Of a DNA stretch of 64,000 bases, positions 25,153 through 33,889 are shown piece by piece. The notes under the pieces are model-generated. The model was not told the DNA's origin. It ran no database searches and was given only the letters and a program-made list of their open reading frames with translations. This stretch comes from Desulfovibrio porci. GTDB taxonomy: Bacteria > Desulfobacterota > Desulfovibrionia > Desulfovibrionales > Desulfovibrionaceae. The first letter of the stretch is position 1. The number at the start of each line of letters is the position of its first letter. Made by a program: the position numbers and the translations under genes. Where the stretch lies: assembly GCF_009696265.1 (NCBI RefSeq), contig NZ_VUMH01000010.1:1-64000 (forward strand), given 5' to 3'.

Positions 25153-26133
25153 TCAGCGTTCTTGGGCGCGGATGCGCGGGTCCAGCAGACGGTAGGCGAA
25201 GTCCGTGAGCAGATTGGCGGCAATCACCATGAAGGTGCTGAAAAAAAGGATGCCCAGGATGGTGGGGGTATCGCGCCGCAGAATGGATTCAAAGGCAAGC
25301 TGGCCGAGGCCGGGCCAACTGAATACGGTTTCCACCATGATCGCCCCTGAAAACAGATAGCCCATTTGCAGACCGGCCATGGTGACCACCGGCAGTATGG
25401 CGTTGCGCAGGGCGTGCTTCCAGATGATCGCTTTGTGGGGCAGGCCCTTGGCTTTGGCCGTTCTGATATAATCCGTACCGAGCACTTCGATCATCACGGA
25501 GCGGGCGAGCAGGGTGTACTGGGCGATGTAAATGAAGGCCAGCGTCAGCACGGGAAGGACCATATGCCGCGCCACATCAGCCGCCCGCCCGGCGAAACCG
25601 CTTTCCAGGCCCACGGTGGCCATACCTGAAACCGGAAAAACCGGAAAAACCCACGCAAAGGCGATAAGCAGCAAAATGCCCAGCCAGAAGACGGGCATGG
25701 ACCAACCCACCAGCGTCAGGCCGGTGATCAGGTGGCTGCCGGGGCTGTACATCCGTTGCGACGACCAGACGCCGAGCAGAGTGCCGATCAGAACCGAAAG
25801 CGCCAGGGCCGTCAGCACCAGCAAAATGGTCGGTCCCACTCTGCCCATGATCAGGTCAAAAACAGGCTGGTTGAAAAAATGGCTGTAGCCCAGGTCGCCC
25901 CGCGCCACTTTGCCGACATAGAGCACAAGCTGTTGGGGAATACTTTTGTCCAGATGGTATTCCTGCCGCAGTTGCAGCATCAGATCTTCATTCATGCCGC
26001 CCATCTGGCCGGCGATGGTCTGTACGATGTCGCCGGGAGCCAGTTGGAGCAGCGTGAAGTTCAGAACGATGACCGCCAGCAGCAGGAGCAGGGCGTACAC
26101 AATCCGTTTGCCGATCAGGATAAGAATTTTCAT
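25153..26133 (-). CDS. Oligopeptide/dipeptide ABC transporter permease, OppB/DppB-like
   Basis: A 326-aa inner-membrane permease. It opens with the family's MKILILIGKRIVYALLLLLA helix and TLLQLAPGD motif, and has six predicted helices. The ATPase-coupling segment is DYIRTAKAKGLPHKAIIWKH, then ALRNAILPVVTMAG and VETVFSWPGLGQLAFESILR; it ends FAYRLLDPRIRAQER. GGGGAGG lies upstream of ATG 26133. Second gene of the operon, 82 bp after the binding-protein gene. Confidence 0.92.
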   Translation of the reverse strand: MKILILIGKRIVYALLLLLAVIVLNFTLLQLAPGDIVQTIAGQMGGMNEDLMLQLRQEYHLDKSIPQQLVLYVGKVARGDLGYSHFFNQPVFDLIMGRVGPTILLVLTALALSVLIGTLLGVWSSQRMYSPGSHLITGLTLVGWSMPVFWLGILLLIAFAWVFPVFPVSGMATVGLESGFAGRAADVARHMVLPVLTLAFIYIAQYTLLARSVMIEVLGTDYIRTAKAKGLPHKAIIWKHALRNAILPVVTMAGLQMGYLFSGAIMVETVFSWPGLGQLAFESILRRDTPTILGILFFSTFMVIAANLLTDFAYRLLDPRIRAQER

Positions 26134-26215
26134 GGCGCGAACCGCCTCCCCGTAAAATGCTCCCGTGCGTCCGGCCCGCCGCGGCCTTTCGCGGGGGGCC
26201 GGGCGCCGTGGGGAT

Positions 26216-27784
26216 TTACTTCATGTACACGGTGTCCATGGGGGACAGCGGACCCCAGATGCTTGTGAACACATTCTGAACGCGTTTGTCGTACACGGTG
26301 TTGAAGGGGATCAGGTTCAGATAGGCCATGGGCGCGTCGGCCACGACGATTTTCTGGAATTCCCCGTAGAGTTCCTTGCGCCTGACGGGATCCATTTCCT
26401 GGGCGGCCTGGGACAACAACTCATCCACCCGGGCGTTATGGTAGCCGCTCATATTGCTGTAGGCCACGCCTTTCCTGATATTGCCGGAAATGTACGAGCG
26501 ATGCGTGCCGATGACCGGATCGCCCCAACTGAACATGATGGCCAGCGTCATGTCGTGGTTCCAGTTGCTCACGCGCTCGGCCCAACTCGCCCAGTCCGGC
26601 GAGGAACGCAGTTGCACGTCAATGCCGACCCTGCGCAACTGGCTCTTGAGGTATTCCGCGACCATCTTCTGCTGCTCGGGCAGGCCGGGCTCAAAGTCGA
26701 GGGTCAGCGAGAAGCGGACGCCGTCCTTGCCCGGCTTGCAGCCGGCCTCGTCCAGCAGGGCCTGTGCCTTCTTGAGGTCATACGGGTAGCTTTCCACCTC
26801 CGGCTCGTAGAAGGGGCTCTGCGGCGTCAGTGGGCCCGTGGAAGACGACGAAAGGTTGTTGTGCAGCTTTTCAATGATGAAACCGCGGTTGATGGCATGG
26901 TTGATGGCCTTGCGGACGCGAATATCCGAGAGTTCCTTCTTGCGCAGGTTGAATTCCAGCCAGGTATGCCCGCCGATGCCCTCATAGCCGCGGTTGGTCA
27001 CCGCAAGGTGGGCTTCCTTTTTCAGCCGGGCGATGTTCCGCGTGTTCTCCATGAGCGGAAAAAGCTGCGCCTCCCCTTGCGACATCGCCATCATGCGGCT
27101 GGACGGATCTTTGATGAATTTGAAGATCACCTTGTCCAGCACGGGCCGGTTCTTGAGGAAGAACGTCGGGTTCTTTTCAAGAATGGCGTACTCGCCCGCT
27201 TTCATTTCCACGAACCTGAACGGCCCGGAACCTATGGGAGCGATGTTTTTGGGATGCGTGCGGATATCTTGCCCGTCGCCGTAAACGTGCTTGGGCAGGA
27301 CAGGGCACAGCGGCGGCGAAAGACAGAGAAGAATGGCGGGATGCGGGTGGGAAAGGCGGATGACCGCTGTATGCGGGTCGGGAGTGTCCACGGCCGTCAC
27401 GGGCGCGAACATGGTTTTGAAGGGATGGTTCTGCTTGATCGTCAAGATGGAAAAAGCCACATCTTCGGAAGTGACGGGTTTGCCGTCATGGAAGGTCGCC
27501 TCGGGAACAAGATGCAGGGTGAGGCTTTTTTTATCTTCGGAAAATTCCCAGGACGAGGCGAGGTAGGGATGGGGGGTCCAGTTCAGATCGTAACGCAGGG
27601 GGCTGGCGAATATCTGGGTGGCGATCTGGATGCTCTGCGTGCTCGACGTCAGCGCGCTGTTCAGGTGCATGGGCGGCGATTTCATAATCACCGTCAACTC
27701 ATTGGGGGCCGCTGTCGTCGATTGCGGCGGGCATAATCCGCAGCAGAACAGAAGGAATAGGGTGACGATGGAAGCTCTTTTCAT
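26216..27784 (-). CDS. Family 5 extracellular solute-binding protein (OppA/DppA-like)
   Basis: A 522-aa periplasmic binding protein that delivers a peptide-like ligand to the permeases. Start 27784 (MKRASIVTLFLLFCCGL) is preceded by GGAG with 7-bp spacing; an in-frame ATG at 27799 is less likely. A signal peptide of about 27 residues ends near STTAAPNEL. SBP_bac_5 features are LTLHLVPEATFHDGKPVTSE, IGSGPFRFVEMKAGEYAILE, VRKAINHAINRGFIIEKL and the C-terminal YNLIPF-like AYLNLIPFNTVYDKRV. First gene of the operon; a sigma70 promoter is seen 140 bp upstream. Ligand class cannot be told from sequence. Confidence 0.9.
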   Translation of the reverse strand: MKRASIVTLFLLFCCGLCPPQSTTAAPNELTVIMKSPPMHLNSALTSSTQSIQIATQIFASPLRYDLNWTPHPYLASSWEFSEDKKSLTLHLVPEATFHDGKPVTSEDVAFSILTIKQNHPFKTMFAPVTAVDTPDPHTAVIRLSHPHPAILLCLSPPLCPVLPKHVYGDGQDIRTHPKNIAPIGSGPFRFVEMKAGEYAILEKNPTFFLKNRPVLDKVIFKFIKDPSSRMMAMSQGEAQLFPLMENTRNIARLKKEAHLAVTNRGYEGIGGHTWLEFNLRKKELSDIRVRKAINHAINRGFIIEKLHNNLSSSSTGPLTPQSPFYEPEVESYPYDLKKAQALLDEAGCKPGKDGVRFSLTLDFEPGLPEQQKMVAEYLKSQLRRVGIDVQLRSSPDWASWAERVSNWNHDMTLAIMFSWGDPVIGTHRSYISGNIRKGVAYSNMSGYHNARVDELLSQAAQEMDPVRRKELYGEFQKIVVADAPMAYLNLIPFNTVYDKRVQNVFTSIWGPLSPMDTVYMK

Positions 27785-27897
27785 AGCCGGTCTCCACAAC
27801 GTTGAGGTGAAGTGCGGGACTGCTGCACGAGCTCGGGGCGGCTGGGACGCTGTCTGGCGCTGTTTATTTCTCCATGGTAAAATGGGTTATTAAGTAT

Positions 27898-27916
27898 TAA
27901 AATATAATATATTTTA
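27898..27916. promoter_or_regulatory. A/T-only palindrome at the transcription start of the opp-type operon
   Basis: TAAAATATA (27898-27906), one A, TATATTTTA (27908-27916): a perfect inverted repeat with 9-bp arms. It lies just downstream of the predicted start point (about 27919) of the opp operon on the minus strand, where a repressor would block initiation. The IclR-type regulator at 18057-18857 is the nearest candidate to bind it, by inference. Confidence 0.55.
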
Positions 27917-27925
27917 TTTATATTT

Positions 27926-27954
27926 AATATATTGGACGCGCCAGAATTTGTCAA
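27926..27954 (-). promoter_or_regulatory. Sigma70-type promoter of the opp-amidohydrolase operon
   Basis: On the minus strand TTGACA (27954-27949), a 17-bp spacer and TATATT (27931-27926) match the consensus closely. Transcription would start near 27919 and give a leader of about 135 nt before ATG 27784. The rest of 27960-28142 shows no gene. Confidence 0.8.
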
Positions 27955-28142
27955 GAAGGAATTTCCCGGCGGGAAAAGCGGAAAAAAGCGCTGCGTAACG
28001 TGGGGCGGGAGAAGCGGGAAAGGCGTAGCTGTAAAAGCGGCACAATCCGCATCCTGATACGGCGTGATGTGCGCGTGCCTTACACGCGGCGTTTCAGAGC
28101 CGGGATTTCCGGCACTGCGCCGTGCGCGGCGAACAAACGTAA

Positions 28143-28174
28143 GGGGGGGGCGCGCCGTATGGCGCGCCCCCCCC
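28143..28174. terminator. 14-bp GGCGCGCC-GTAT-GGCGCGCC hairpin at the end of the glucan operon
   Basis: Eight G plus CGCGCC (28143-28156), loop GTAT, then GGCGCGCC plus six further C (28161-28174): a perfect 14-bp stem. It lies 25 bp beyond the stop codon (28200) of the minus-strand glucan operon and is probably its terminator, though no T-run follows on the minus strand. Same core as at 16522 and 17902. Confidence 0.7.
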
Positions 28175-28199
28175 TGTACGAAAGACAGGTATTCCGGTC

Positions 28200-31100
28200 T
28201 CAGCCCCAGAGCACCAGGCCGGTTTCCAGGGGCGACCCCAGACCCTTGTGCACGGGCGTGGCCCTGATGCCGTAACGGTAAAGTCCGTTATGGGTGGGGA
28301 TATACGTGGCGGAGTAGTTCATGCCGTTATCGCCGTGGTCCGCCGTGCGGGGTTCAAGCCGCAGCACCTCGGGCTTGCTGCGGAAGTTGCCGTTGGGGTA
28401 GGCGCGGCCGATGACCAGCTGCACCAGGATTTCTTCGGGTTTCATCTGTCCCAGATGCATGTGCAGGCGGATGTTGACGGGCTCGCCGCAGGTCATGGTG
28501 TTGCCGTCCGCGCCGCTGATGAGGATTTCCTCCATCTTCATCGTGCCGAAGCGCGCCGGCAGATCCTGCTGCCAGGCGGCCAGGTGGCGGCAGAGAGCCC
28601 AGTCGTTTTCGGCCAACATGTCGCGGCGCTTGGCGCCGGGCAGATAGGCCTGATGGATATAGTCGTTGAGCATACGGTTGCTGCTGTACATGGCCGTGAG
28701 GCTTTTCAGCGAGCGTTTGGACATGGCGATCCAGTTGGTGGGCAGCCCGGCGTTGTTCATATCGAAGTAGAGCGGCAGCACGGCGTTTTCCAGCAGGGTG
28801 TACAGGGCCTCGGCGTCGTCGTAGTCGTTCTGCTCGCCGCTGGGCAGTTCGGTGGTGACCATCGGCCCGATGGTCCAGCCGTTCTGGCGGTTGTAGCCCT
28901 CGCACCACCAGCCGTCGGAGATGCTCAGGTTGATGCCGCCATTGACCGGCAGCTTCATGCCGCTGGTGCCCGAGGCCTCATGCGGGCGGCGCGGCGTGTT
29001 CAGCCAGACGTCGCAGCCCTGGGCCAGCAGGCGGGAAACCGCCAGACTGTAATCTTCCATGAAGAATATCTTGCCCAAAAAGCGCTCGTCGCGGCTCATG
29101 CGCAGCACTTCCTGGATCAGGTTGATGCCGGCCTCGTCCGCCGGATGGGACTTTCCGGCGAAGATCAGGCAGACGGGCCGTTGGGGATCATTGAGAATGC
29201 GCGCCAGGCGGTCCGGGTCGGCAAAGAGCAGGGTGGCCCGCTTGTAGGGCGCGAAACGCCGGGCGAAGCCGATGAGCAGGGTGTTCGGCTTGAGCAGGGT
29301 TTCCATGCTCTTGCGCTGGGCCCGGTTGAGCTGGAATTTCTGCGCGAAGGCCGGAATGCGCGCGCGCAGGGCGTCCAGCAGATCTTCTTTCTGGGTCATG
29401 CGGGCCGACCAGTACACGTCGTCGGGGATCTCGTCCACCTTGCTCCAGACCGGGGAATCCGGCCTGGCCTGAAGCCAGTCCGGCCCCAGATACTGGCTGA
29501 GGATCTCGTGCATGTGCATGCCCACGTAGGAGGGCGTGTGCACGCCGTTGGTCACGTAGCCGATGGGCGTTTCGGCCAGGGGCAGGCTTTTCCAGAGCTT
29601 GTTCCACATATGGCGCGAAACCTCGCCGTGCAGACGGCTCACGCCGTTGGCCTTGGAGGAAAGGCGCAGGGCCAGGACGGTCATCTCGAAGGACTGGCTG
29701 TTGCCGCCTTCCATCTGGCCGAGCTGGACGAATTCCGGCCAGGAAAGGCCGAGATTGGAGGCAATGCCGCCGAAATAGCGGCCCATGAGGTCCAGGGAAA
29801 AGGCCTCATTGCCCGCGGGCACCGGCGTATGGGTGGTGAATACCGTGTTGGAGCGCACCCGCGCCGTGGCCTCCGCGTAGCTCATGCCCATGATCATGCA
29901 TTCCTGGAGACGCTCAATGACCATGAAGGCCGAGTGCCCCTCGTTCATGTGGTAGACGTGGGGGGTCAGGCCCAGAGTGCGGATCAGGCGCATGCCGCCC
30001 ATGCCCAGCAGCATTTCCTGCAGGAGGCGGATCTCGCGGTTGGCCTCGTACAGGCGGTCCGTGATCTTGCGGTCCTCGTCGCTGTTGCGGCGGGTGTCCG
30101 TATCCATGAGATAGAGGGAAACGCGCCCCACCTGCATTTTCCAGACCCTGGCGAAGAGAATCCGCCCCGGCAGCTCCAGCTGCACGAAAACGGCTTCCCC
30201 GGCCTCATCATAGACCGGCTTGACCGGCAGATGGGCGAAATTGTTGACGGGATACTGGGCCACCTGACGGCCGTCGGCGTCGATCTCCTGCTTGAAGTAG
30301 CCGTTTTTGTAGAGCAGGCCGATGCCGAAGAGGGGCACGGCCATGTCCGAGGCGGATTTGAGATGGTCGCCGGACAGCACGCCCAGGCCCCCGGAATAAA
30401 TGGGCACGGACTCATTGATGCCGTATTCCGTGGAAAAATAGGCCACCGGGTGTTCCGGCGTCACATGCTCGCTGAGCACGCGCAGGGGCTGGGCCATGTA
30501 GCTGTCGAATTCGGCCAGCACCTCGTCGTAGAGGTTCATGTACTCCTCATTGTAAATGAGGTAGTTGAGGCGCTCGGGATCGGCTTCTTCCAGCACCCGG
30601 ATGGGATTGCGGCATTCGTTCCAGAGCTGGGGGTTGAGGGCCATGAACAGGGCCTTGGCCTTGTCCTGCCAGCACCACCAGAGGTTGGCGGAAAGGTCGC
30701 GCAGGCGGGACAGGGCCTTGGGCACTTCGGCCACGGCCATGATCGGCCGCAAAAAGGGCGTCACCGAACAGGAGGCCGTGAGGATGCGGTTCAGGCTTTC
30801 GCGGCCGTTGCTCTCATGGCTGATGCGCGTGTCGGCTTTTTCCAGCGCGAGCTGGAACGCCTCGATATAATGGGAGAAAAAGTAGCGCCAGGAGGTCTGC
30901 TCGGCCAGATCGCGGGCGTTTTTACGCCACAAGGCCAGGTCCTCGGGCGAGCTGGCCGCGGCCCGCAGCACGCGCTCGTGCAGGGCCGCCGCGCTCTGTT
31001 CGAAATTCATGCCGCGCCGGGGCATCACATGCACGCCGGGACGCGGTTCGGCCTCTTCCTGGGCCATCTCGCGCGCCCACATGCCGAAGCCCGAGAGGTC

Positions 31101-32459
31101 TGTGGTCAGGGTGGGCACGGACCAGGCCGCGCATTCCTGCGGGGTGTAGCCCCAGGGCTCGTACCAGGAGGGGAAGAAGCCCACGTCGCAGGCCGAGATG
31201 ACGTCCTCGTAGGGCATGTTCAGAAAGCCGTCGTTACCGTCCAGCATGGCCGGCACAAAGATGACCTTGACGTGCTTGTCGCAGGTGTTGTTCAGGCCCA
31301 GACGGCGGCAGGTGTTGATGATGGGGTCCTGCGGGGCATTCCAGGCGTAATGGGTGCAGATGAACGGCAGGCCGTTGTCCGTGGCGTTGGGGTCGCCGGA
31401 GACGGCCGCCTGATTGACGCCCGTGTGCCCGCCCATGACCAGGCAGAGCGCCAGGATGGACGCGTCCGTACCGGCCAGGTTCTGGTCCGCGCGGGCCAGG
31501 GCCTCCAGAAAGATGTCCACGCCCTTGTTGTGCATCTCATAGCGGCCGGAAATGGCGAAGATGCGGGTGTTTTCCGGCAGTTTGCAGCGCAGGAAGCGCT
31601 CCGACGCCTCCAGCACTCTGGCCCGGTTGGCCAGCGGTTTTTCGCGTTCCTCCGAAAAGTCGGGAATCACGCGCAGATCCAGGCCGTTGACCGTGATGAC
31701 GTCGGGCTTGCGGCCCAGAAAGACCGTGGATTCCTCGCCGGTGATGGGGCTGACCGTGGTGAAGGCGTCGGCCTCGCGCGCCGAGGTGCTCTCCATGGAC
31801 CATTTGGCCGTGATGTTCTGCGTGGCGGCCTCGGTGGCGGGGTTGATGCTGCGCAGATTGCTGTAAATGTCGCGTCCGGTTCCGGCCAGAGCGCGGCCGA
31901 GCATGGTGGCGTGGGTGGTGAAGACCGTGCCGACGGCCGGGGCCAGTTTTTTCACGCTCAGCAGGCCCGCGCCGCACATCCATTCGTGGAAGTGGGCCAC
32001 AGAGCGCCCGCCCAGCGGCTGCACCAGGCTTTCGTGGATGGCCGCGATCACCTCGCCGCAGGCCGTGGCGAACATGACCGGCTCGATGTAGTCCCAGCCG
32101 CCGGACAGGGAGTCCACGCCGTAGTTTTTCCAGATTTCGTACAACAGCTGATTGCTGCCGTAGCGCTTGGAAAAATCCACCAGAATGGCCTTGGGGCGGC
32201 CCGGTATGTTCCAGCGGCCCAGGCGGCATTTGAGATCCTTGGTGCTCAGGGCCAGACGCAGGGAATCCCAGATGTGCTCGTCCGTTTCCTCGAAACCGGC
32301 GTTCTGTTGCAGGGAGGGGCCCAGCAGGAAGTAGTCTTCGCCGAAGGTTTCCACGGCCTGCAGCGCCTTGCTGCTGACCACGGAATAAATGCCCCCGACC
32401 TTGTTGCAAACTTCCCAGCTTACTTCAAAGAGCGTGACGGGAGCGTTGTTGAAATCCAT
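28200..32459 (-). CDS. Fusion of GT3-type glycogen synthase and GT35 alpha-glucan phosphorylase
   Basis: A 1,419-aa cytoplasmic protein. Residues 1 to about 560 are a glycogen synthase of the GT3 (eukaryote/Bacteroidetes) type: FEVSWEVCNKVGGIYSVVSS at residue 11, ILVDFSKRYGSNQLLYEIWK, SVAHFHEWMCGAGLLSVKKL, VFTTHATMLGRALAG, EADAFTTVSPIT, and the nucleotide-sugar end FFPSWYEPWGYTPQECAAW. From about 565 on it is an alpha-glucan phosphorylase of the short GT35 type: LSANLWWCWQDKAKALF, VAYFSTEYGINESVPIYSGG, HVYHMNEGHSAFM, THTPVPAGNEAF, YVTNGVHTPSYVGM, and the PLP-lysine region RRPHEASGTSGMKLPVNGG. One protein thus carries both the building and the phosphorolytic activity for alpha-glucan. GGAGTC lies before ATG 32459. 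Last gene of the operon. Confidence 0.9.
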   Translation of the reverse strand: MDFNNAPVTLFEVSWEVCNKVGGIYSVVSSKALQAVETFGEDYFLLGPSLQQNAGFEETDEHIWDSLRLALSTKDLKCRLGRWNIPGRPKAILVDFSKRYGSNQLLYEIWKNYGVDSLSGGWDYIEPVMFATACGEVIAAIHESLVQPLGGRSVAHFHEWMCGAGLLSVKKLAPAVGTVFTTHATMLGRALAGTGRDIYSNLRSINPATEAATQNITAKWSMESTSAREADAFTTVSPITGEESTVFLGRKPDVITVNGLDLRVIPDFSEEREKPLANRARVLEASERFLRCKLPENTRIFAISGRYEMHNKGVDIFLEALARADQNLAGTDASILALCLVMGGHTGVNQAAVSGDPNATDNGLPFICTHYAWNAPQDPIINTCRRLGLNNTCDKHVKVIFVPAMLDGNDGFLNMPYEDVISACDVGFFPSWYEPWGYTPQECAAWSVPTLTTDLSGFGMWAREMAQEEAEPRPGVHVMPRRGMNFEQSAAALHERVLRAAASSPEDLALWRKNARDLAEQTSWRYFFSHYIEAFQLALEKADTRISHESNGRESLNRILTASCSVTPFLRPIMAVAEVPKALSRLRDLSANLWWCWQDKAKALFMALNPQLWNECRNPIRVLEEADPERLNYLIYNEEYMNLYDEVLAEFDSYMAQPLRVLSEHVTPEHPVAYFSTEYGINESVPIYSGGLGVLSGDHLKSASDMAVPLFGIGLLYKNGYFKQEIDADGRQVAQYPVNNFAHLPVKPVYDEAGEAVFVQLELPGRILFARVWKMQVGRVSLYLMDTDTRRNSDEDRKITDRLYEANREIRLLQEMLLGMGGMRLIRTLGLTPHVYHMNEGHSAFMVIERLQECMIMGMSYAEATARVRSNTVFTTHTPVPAGNEAFSLDLMGRYFGGIASNLGLSWPEFVQLGQMEGGNSQSFEMTVLALRLSSKANGVSRLHGEVSRHMWNKLWKSLPLAETPIGYVTNGVHTPSYVGMHMHEILSQYLGPDWLQARPDSPVWSKVDEIPDDVYWSARMTQKEDLLDALRARIPAFAQKFQLNRAQRKSMETLLKPNTLLIGFARRFAPYKRATLLFADPDRLARILNDPQRPVCLIFAGKSHPADEAGINLIQEVLRMSRDERFLGKIFFMEDYSLAVSRLLAQGCDVWLNTPRRPHEASGTSGMKLPVNGGINLSISDGWWCEGYNRQNGWTIGPMVTTELPSGEQNDYDDAEALYTLLENAVLPLYFDMNNAGLPTNWIAMSKRSLKSLTAMYSSNRMLNDYIHQAYLPGAKRRDMLAENDWALCRHLAAWQQDLPARFGTMKMEEILISGADGNTMTCGEPVNIRLHMHLGQMKPEEILVQLVIGRAYPNGNFRSKPEVLRLEPRTADHGDNGMNYSATYIPTHNGLYRYGIRATPVHKGLGSPLETGLVLWG

Positions 32460-32578
32460 GAGAGACTCCTTGTGAGCCCGTCCTGCTCGGAACCGGTTGA
32501 GGCGACGGCTTCCGCTCTCCGTCCGGAAAGCGCGACTTTCCGGGCGGAGAGCGAAACATCAGTCGCGCTCAACAGAGA

Positions 32579-33889
32579 TCAGGCGGGTGTTTTTCTTGTT
32601 TTGGCTCCCGCCTTGGCGGGGGGAGCGGCTTTTTTCTTTCCGGCGTCGGCCGGGGCTTTCGCGCGGGGCGTTTTTTTCGTCGCGGCTCCGGTTGCCGCCA
32701 GTGTTTCTTCCGCCGCCGTCAGGCGCATTTCAAAGTCCGCCAGCACGTTCATATAGGTGATATAGGCGTCATACGGGCTGTTAAAGGGATTGGGGCGGTC
32801 GGAGAGAAAGTCGGCGAACCATTTGGTTGAAATATAACGGAAGTGATCGGACGTTTGCAAGCGCTCAAAGTCGTGCGTCAGATCCGGCGCGTTGACCTTG
32901 CGCACGCGCGGGGCCAGGGCATAGAGGGCGTGAATGGCGTCCTTCTGCATGTCGTTGCCCAGCCAGGCCGTGAGGTCGCGGCCCTCGTCGTCCCAGGACA
33001 TGAATTCGGGCACGTCGATCTCGCCCACGGGTTCGATCTTTTTCACCGCCTCGGCGGGCGTCGTGAAGCGGAAGTCCTTGCGGGACAGAACGGCGGCGGG
33101 CAGGGCCTCCATGAAGTCGAAGATGCCCGTTTCCCCGCTGTGGCGCAGGCCGAAGCAATGGTAATCGTTGAAGATGTTGATCAGTTCCGCCGAGTCGGCG
33201 ACGCTGTGGCACCAATCGGCGTATTTTTCCGCCGTGAGCGGCCACTGGTTCCAGCCGTGGTCGCTGAAGCGCAGGCCGATGTCAGCGGACAGTGAGATAT
33301 TGCGCAGCAGCAGGCTCATGTTGGGCGTGGAAACCGGCCTGTAAACATAGTTGGGGCTGCGCCAGCCGAGCACATGGTCCGCGCCTTCGGCCAGCACGAC
33401 CTTGAAGCCCAGTTTTTCCAGAGCCACGGGCAGGTCGTTGTTGTAGAAGAATTCCGTGTTGCGGAAGGTCACCGGCTTTTTGCCGAACAGACGCTTGATC
33501 CGCGCGCAGTGTTCCTTGACCTGGAGGTCGAATTCATCCCTGGAATAGAGAAAGGCCAGGGAGTGCGGGCCGGTTTCGGCCACAAACTCCACGCAGCCGG
33601 TGTCGGCCAGGGCCTTGAAGCTGTCCACCACCTCGGGCGCGTACTGCTCGAACTGGTCCAGGGCCGTGCCGGAGATGGAGAAGGCCACCTTGAAATCCTT
33701 GCCGTAGCGGCGGATCAGCTTGAGCAGCAGATCGTTCATGGGCAGGTAGCAGGCGCGGGCGGTGAGCAGTAGCGCGTCGCAGTTGCGGTCGTCGTCTTCA
33801 TACACTGAATTCTGACCCATATCAAAAACGGTGTAACGGCGAAGCCGGTACGGTTCGTGTACTTCGTAACAAAGGCAGAGCGCTGGCAT
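32579..33889 (-). CDS. GH57-family alpha-amylase/glucanotransferase-like protein
   Basis: A 436-aa member of glycoside hydrolase family 57. Its (beta/alpha)7 barrel motifs are ALCLCYEVHEPYRLRRY (region 1), AFSISGTALDQFEQYAPEV, VEFVAETGPHSLAFLYSRDE, FGKKPVTFRNTEFFYNNDL (catalytic Glu region), and IFNDYHCFGLRHSGETGIFD plus EFMSWDDEGRDLTAWLGNDM (acid region). It acts in the cytoplasm on alpha-glucan, hydrolysing or transferring chains. The last 40 residues form a Lys/Ala/Pro-rich tail (KKTPRAKAPADAGKKKAAPP), unusual for the family. The start ATG overlaps the TGA of the GT4 gene by one base (TGATG), so they are coupled. Confidence 0.88.
   Translation of the reverse strand: MPALCLCYEVHEPYRLRRYTVFDMGQNSVYEDDDRNCDALLLTARACYLPMNDLLLKLIRRYGKDFKVAFSISGTALDQFEQYAPEVVDSFKALADTGCVEFVAETGPHSLAFLYSRDEFDLQVKEHCARIKRLFGKKPVTFRNTEFFYNNDLPVALEKLGFKVVLAEGADHVLGWRSPNYVYRPVSTPNMSLLLRNISLSADIGLRFSDHGWNQWPLTAEKYADWCHSVADSAELINIFNDYHCFGLRHSGETGIFDFMEALPAAVLSRKDFRFTTPAEAVKKIEPVGEIDVPEFMSWDDEGRDLTAWLGNDMQKDAIHALYALAPRVRKVNAPDLTHDFERLQTSDHFRYISTKWFADFLSDRPNPFNSPYDAYITYMNVLADFEMRLTAAEETLAATGAATKKTPRAKAPADAGKKKAAPPAKAGAKTRKTPA

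Noticed and set aside
28143-28150. Eight-G run as a phase-variable tract
   Set aside because: It lies outside any gene and is paired with the C-run of a terminator hairpin.
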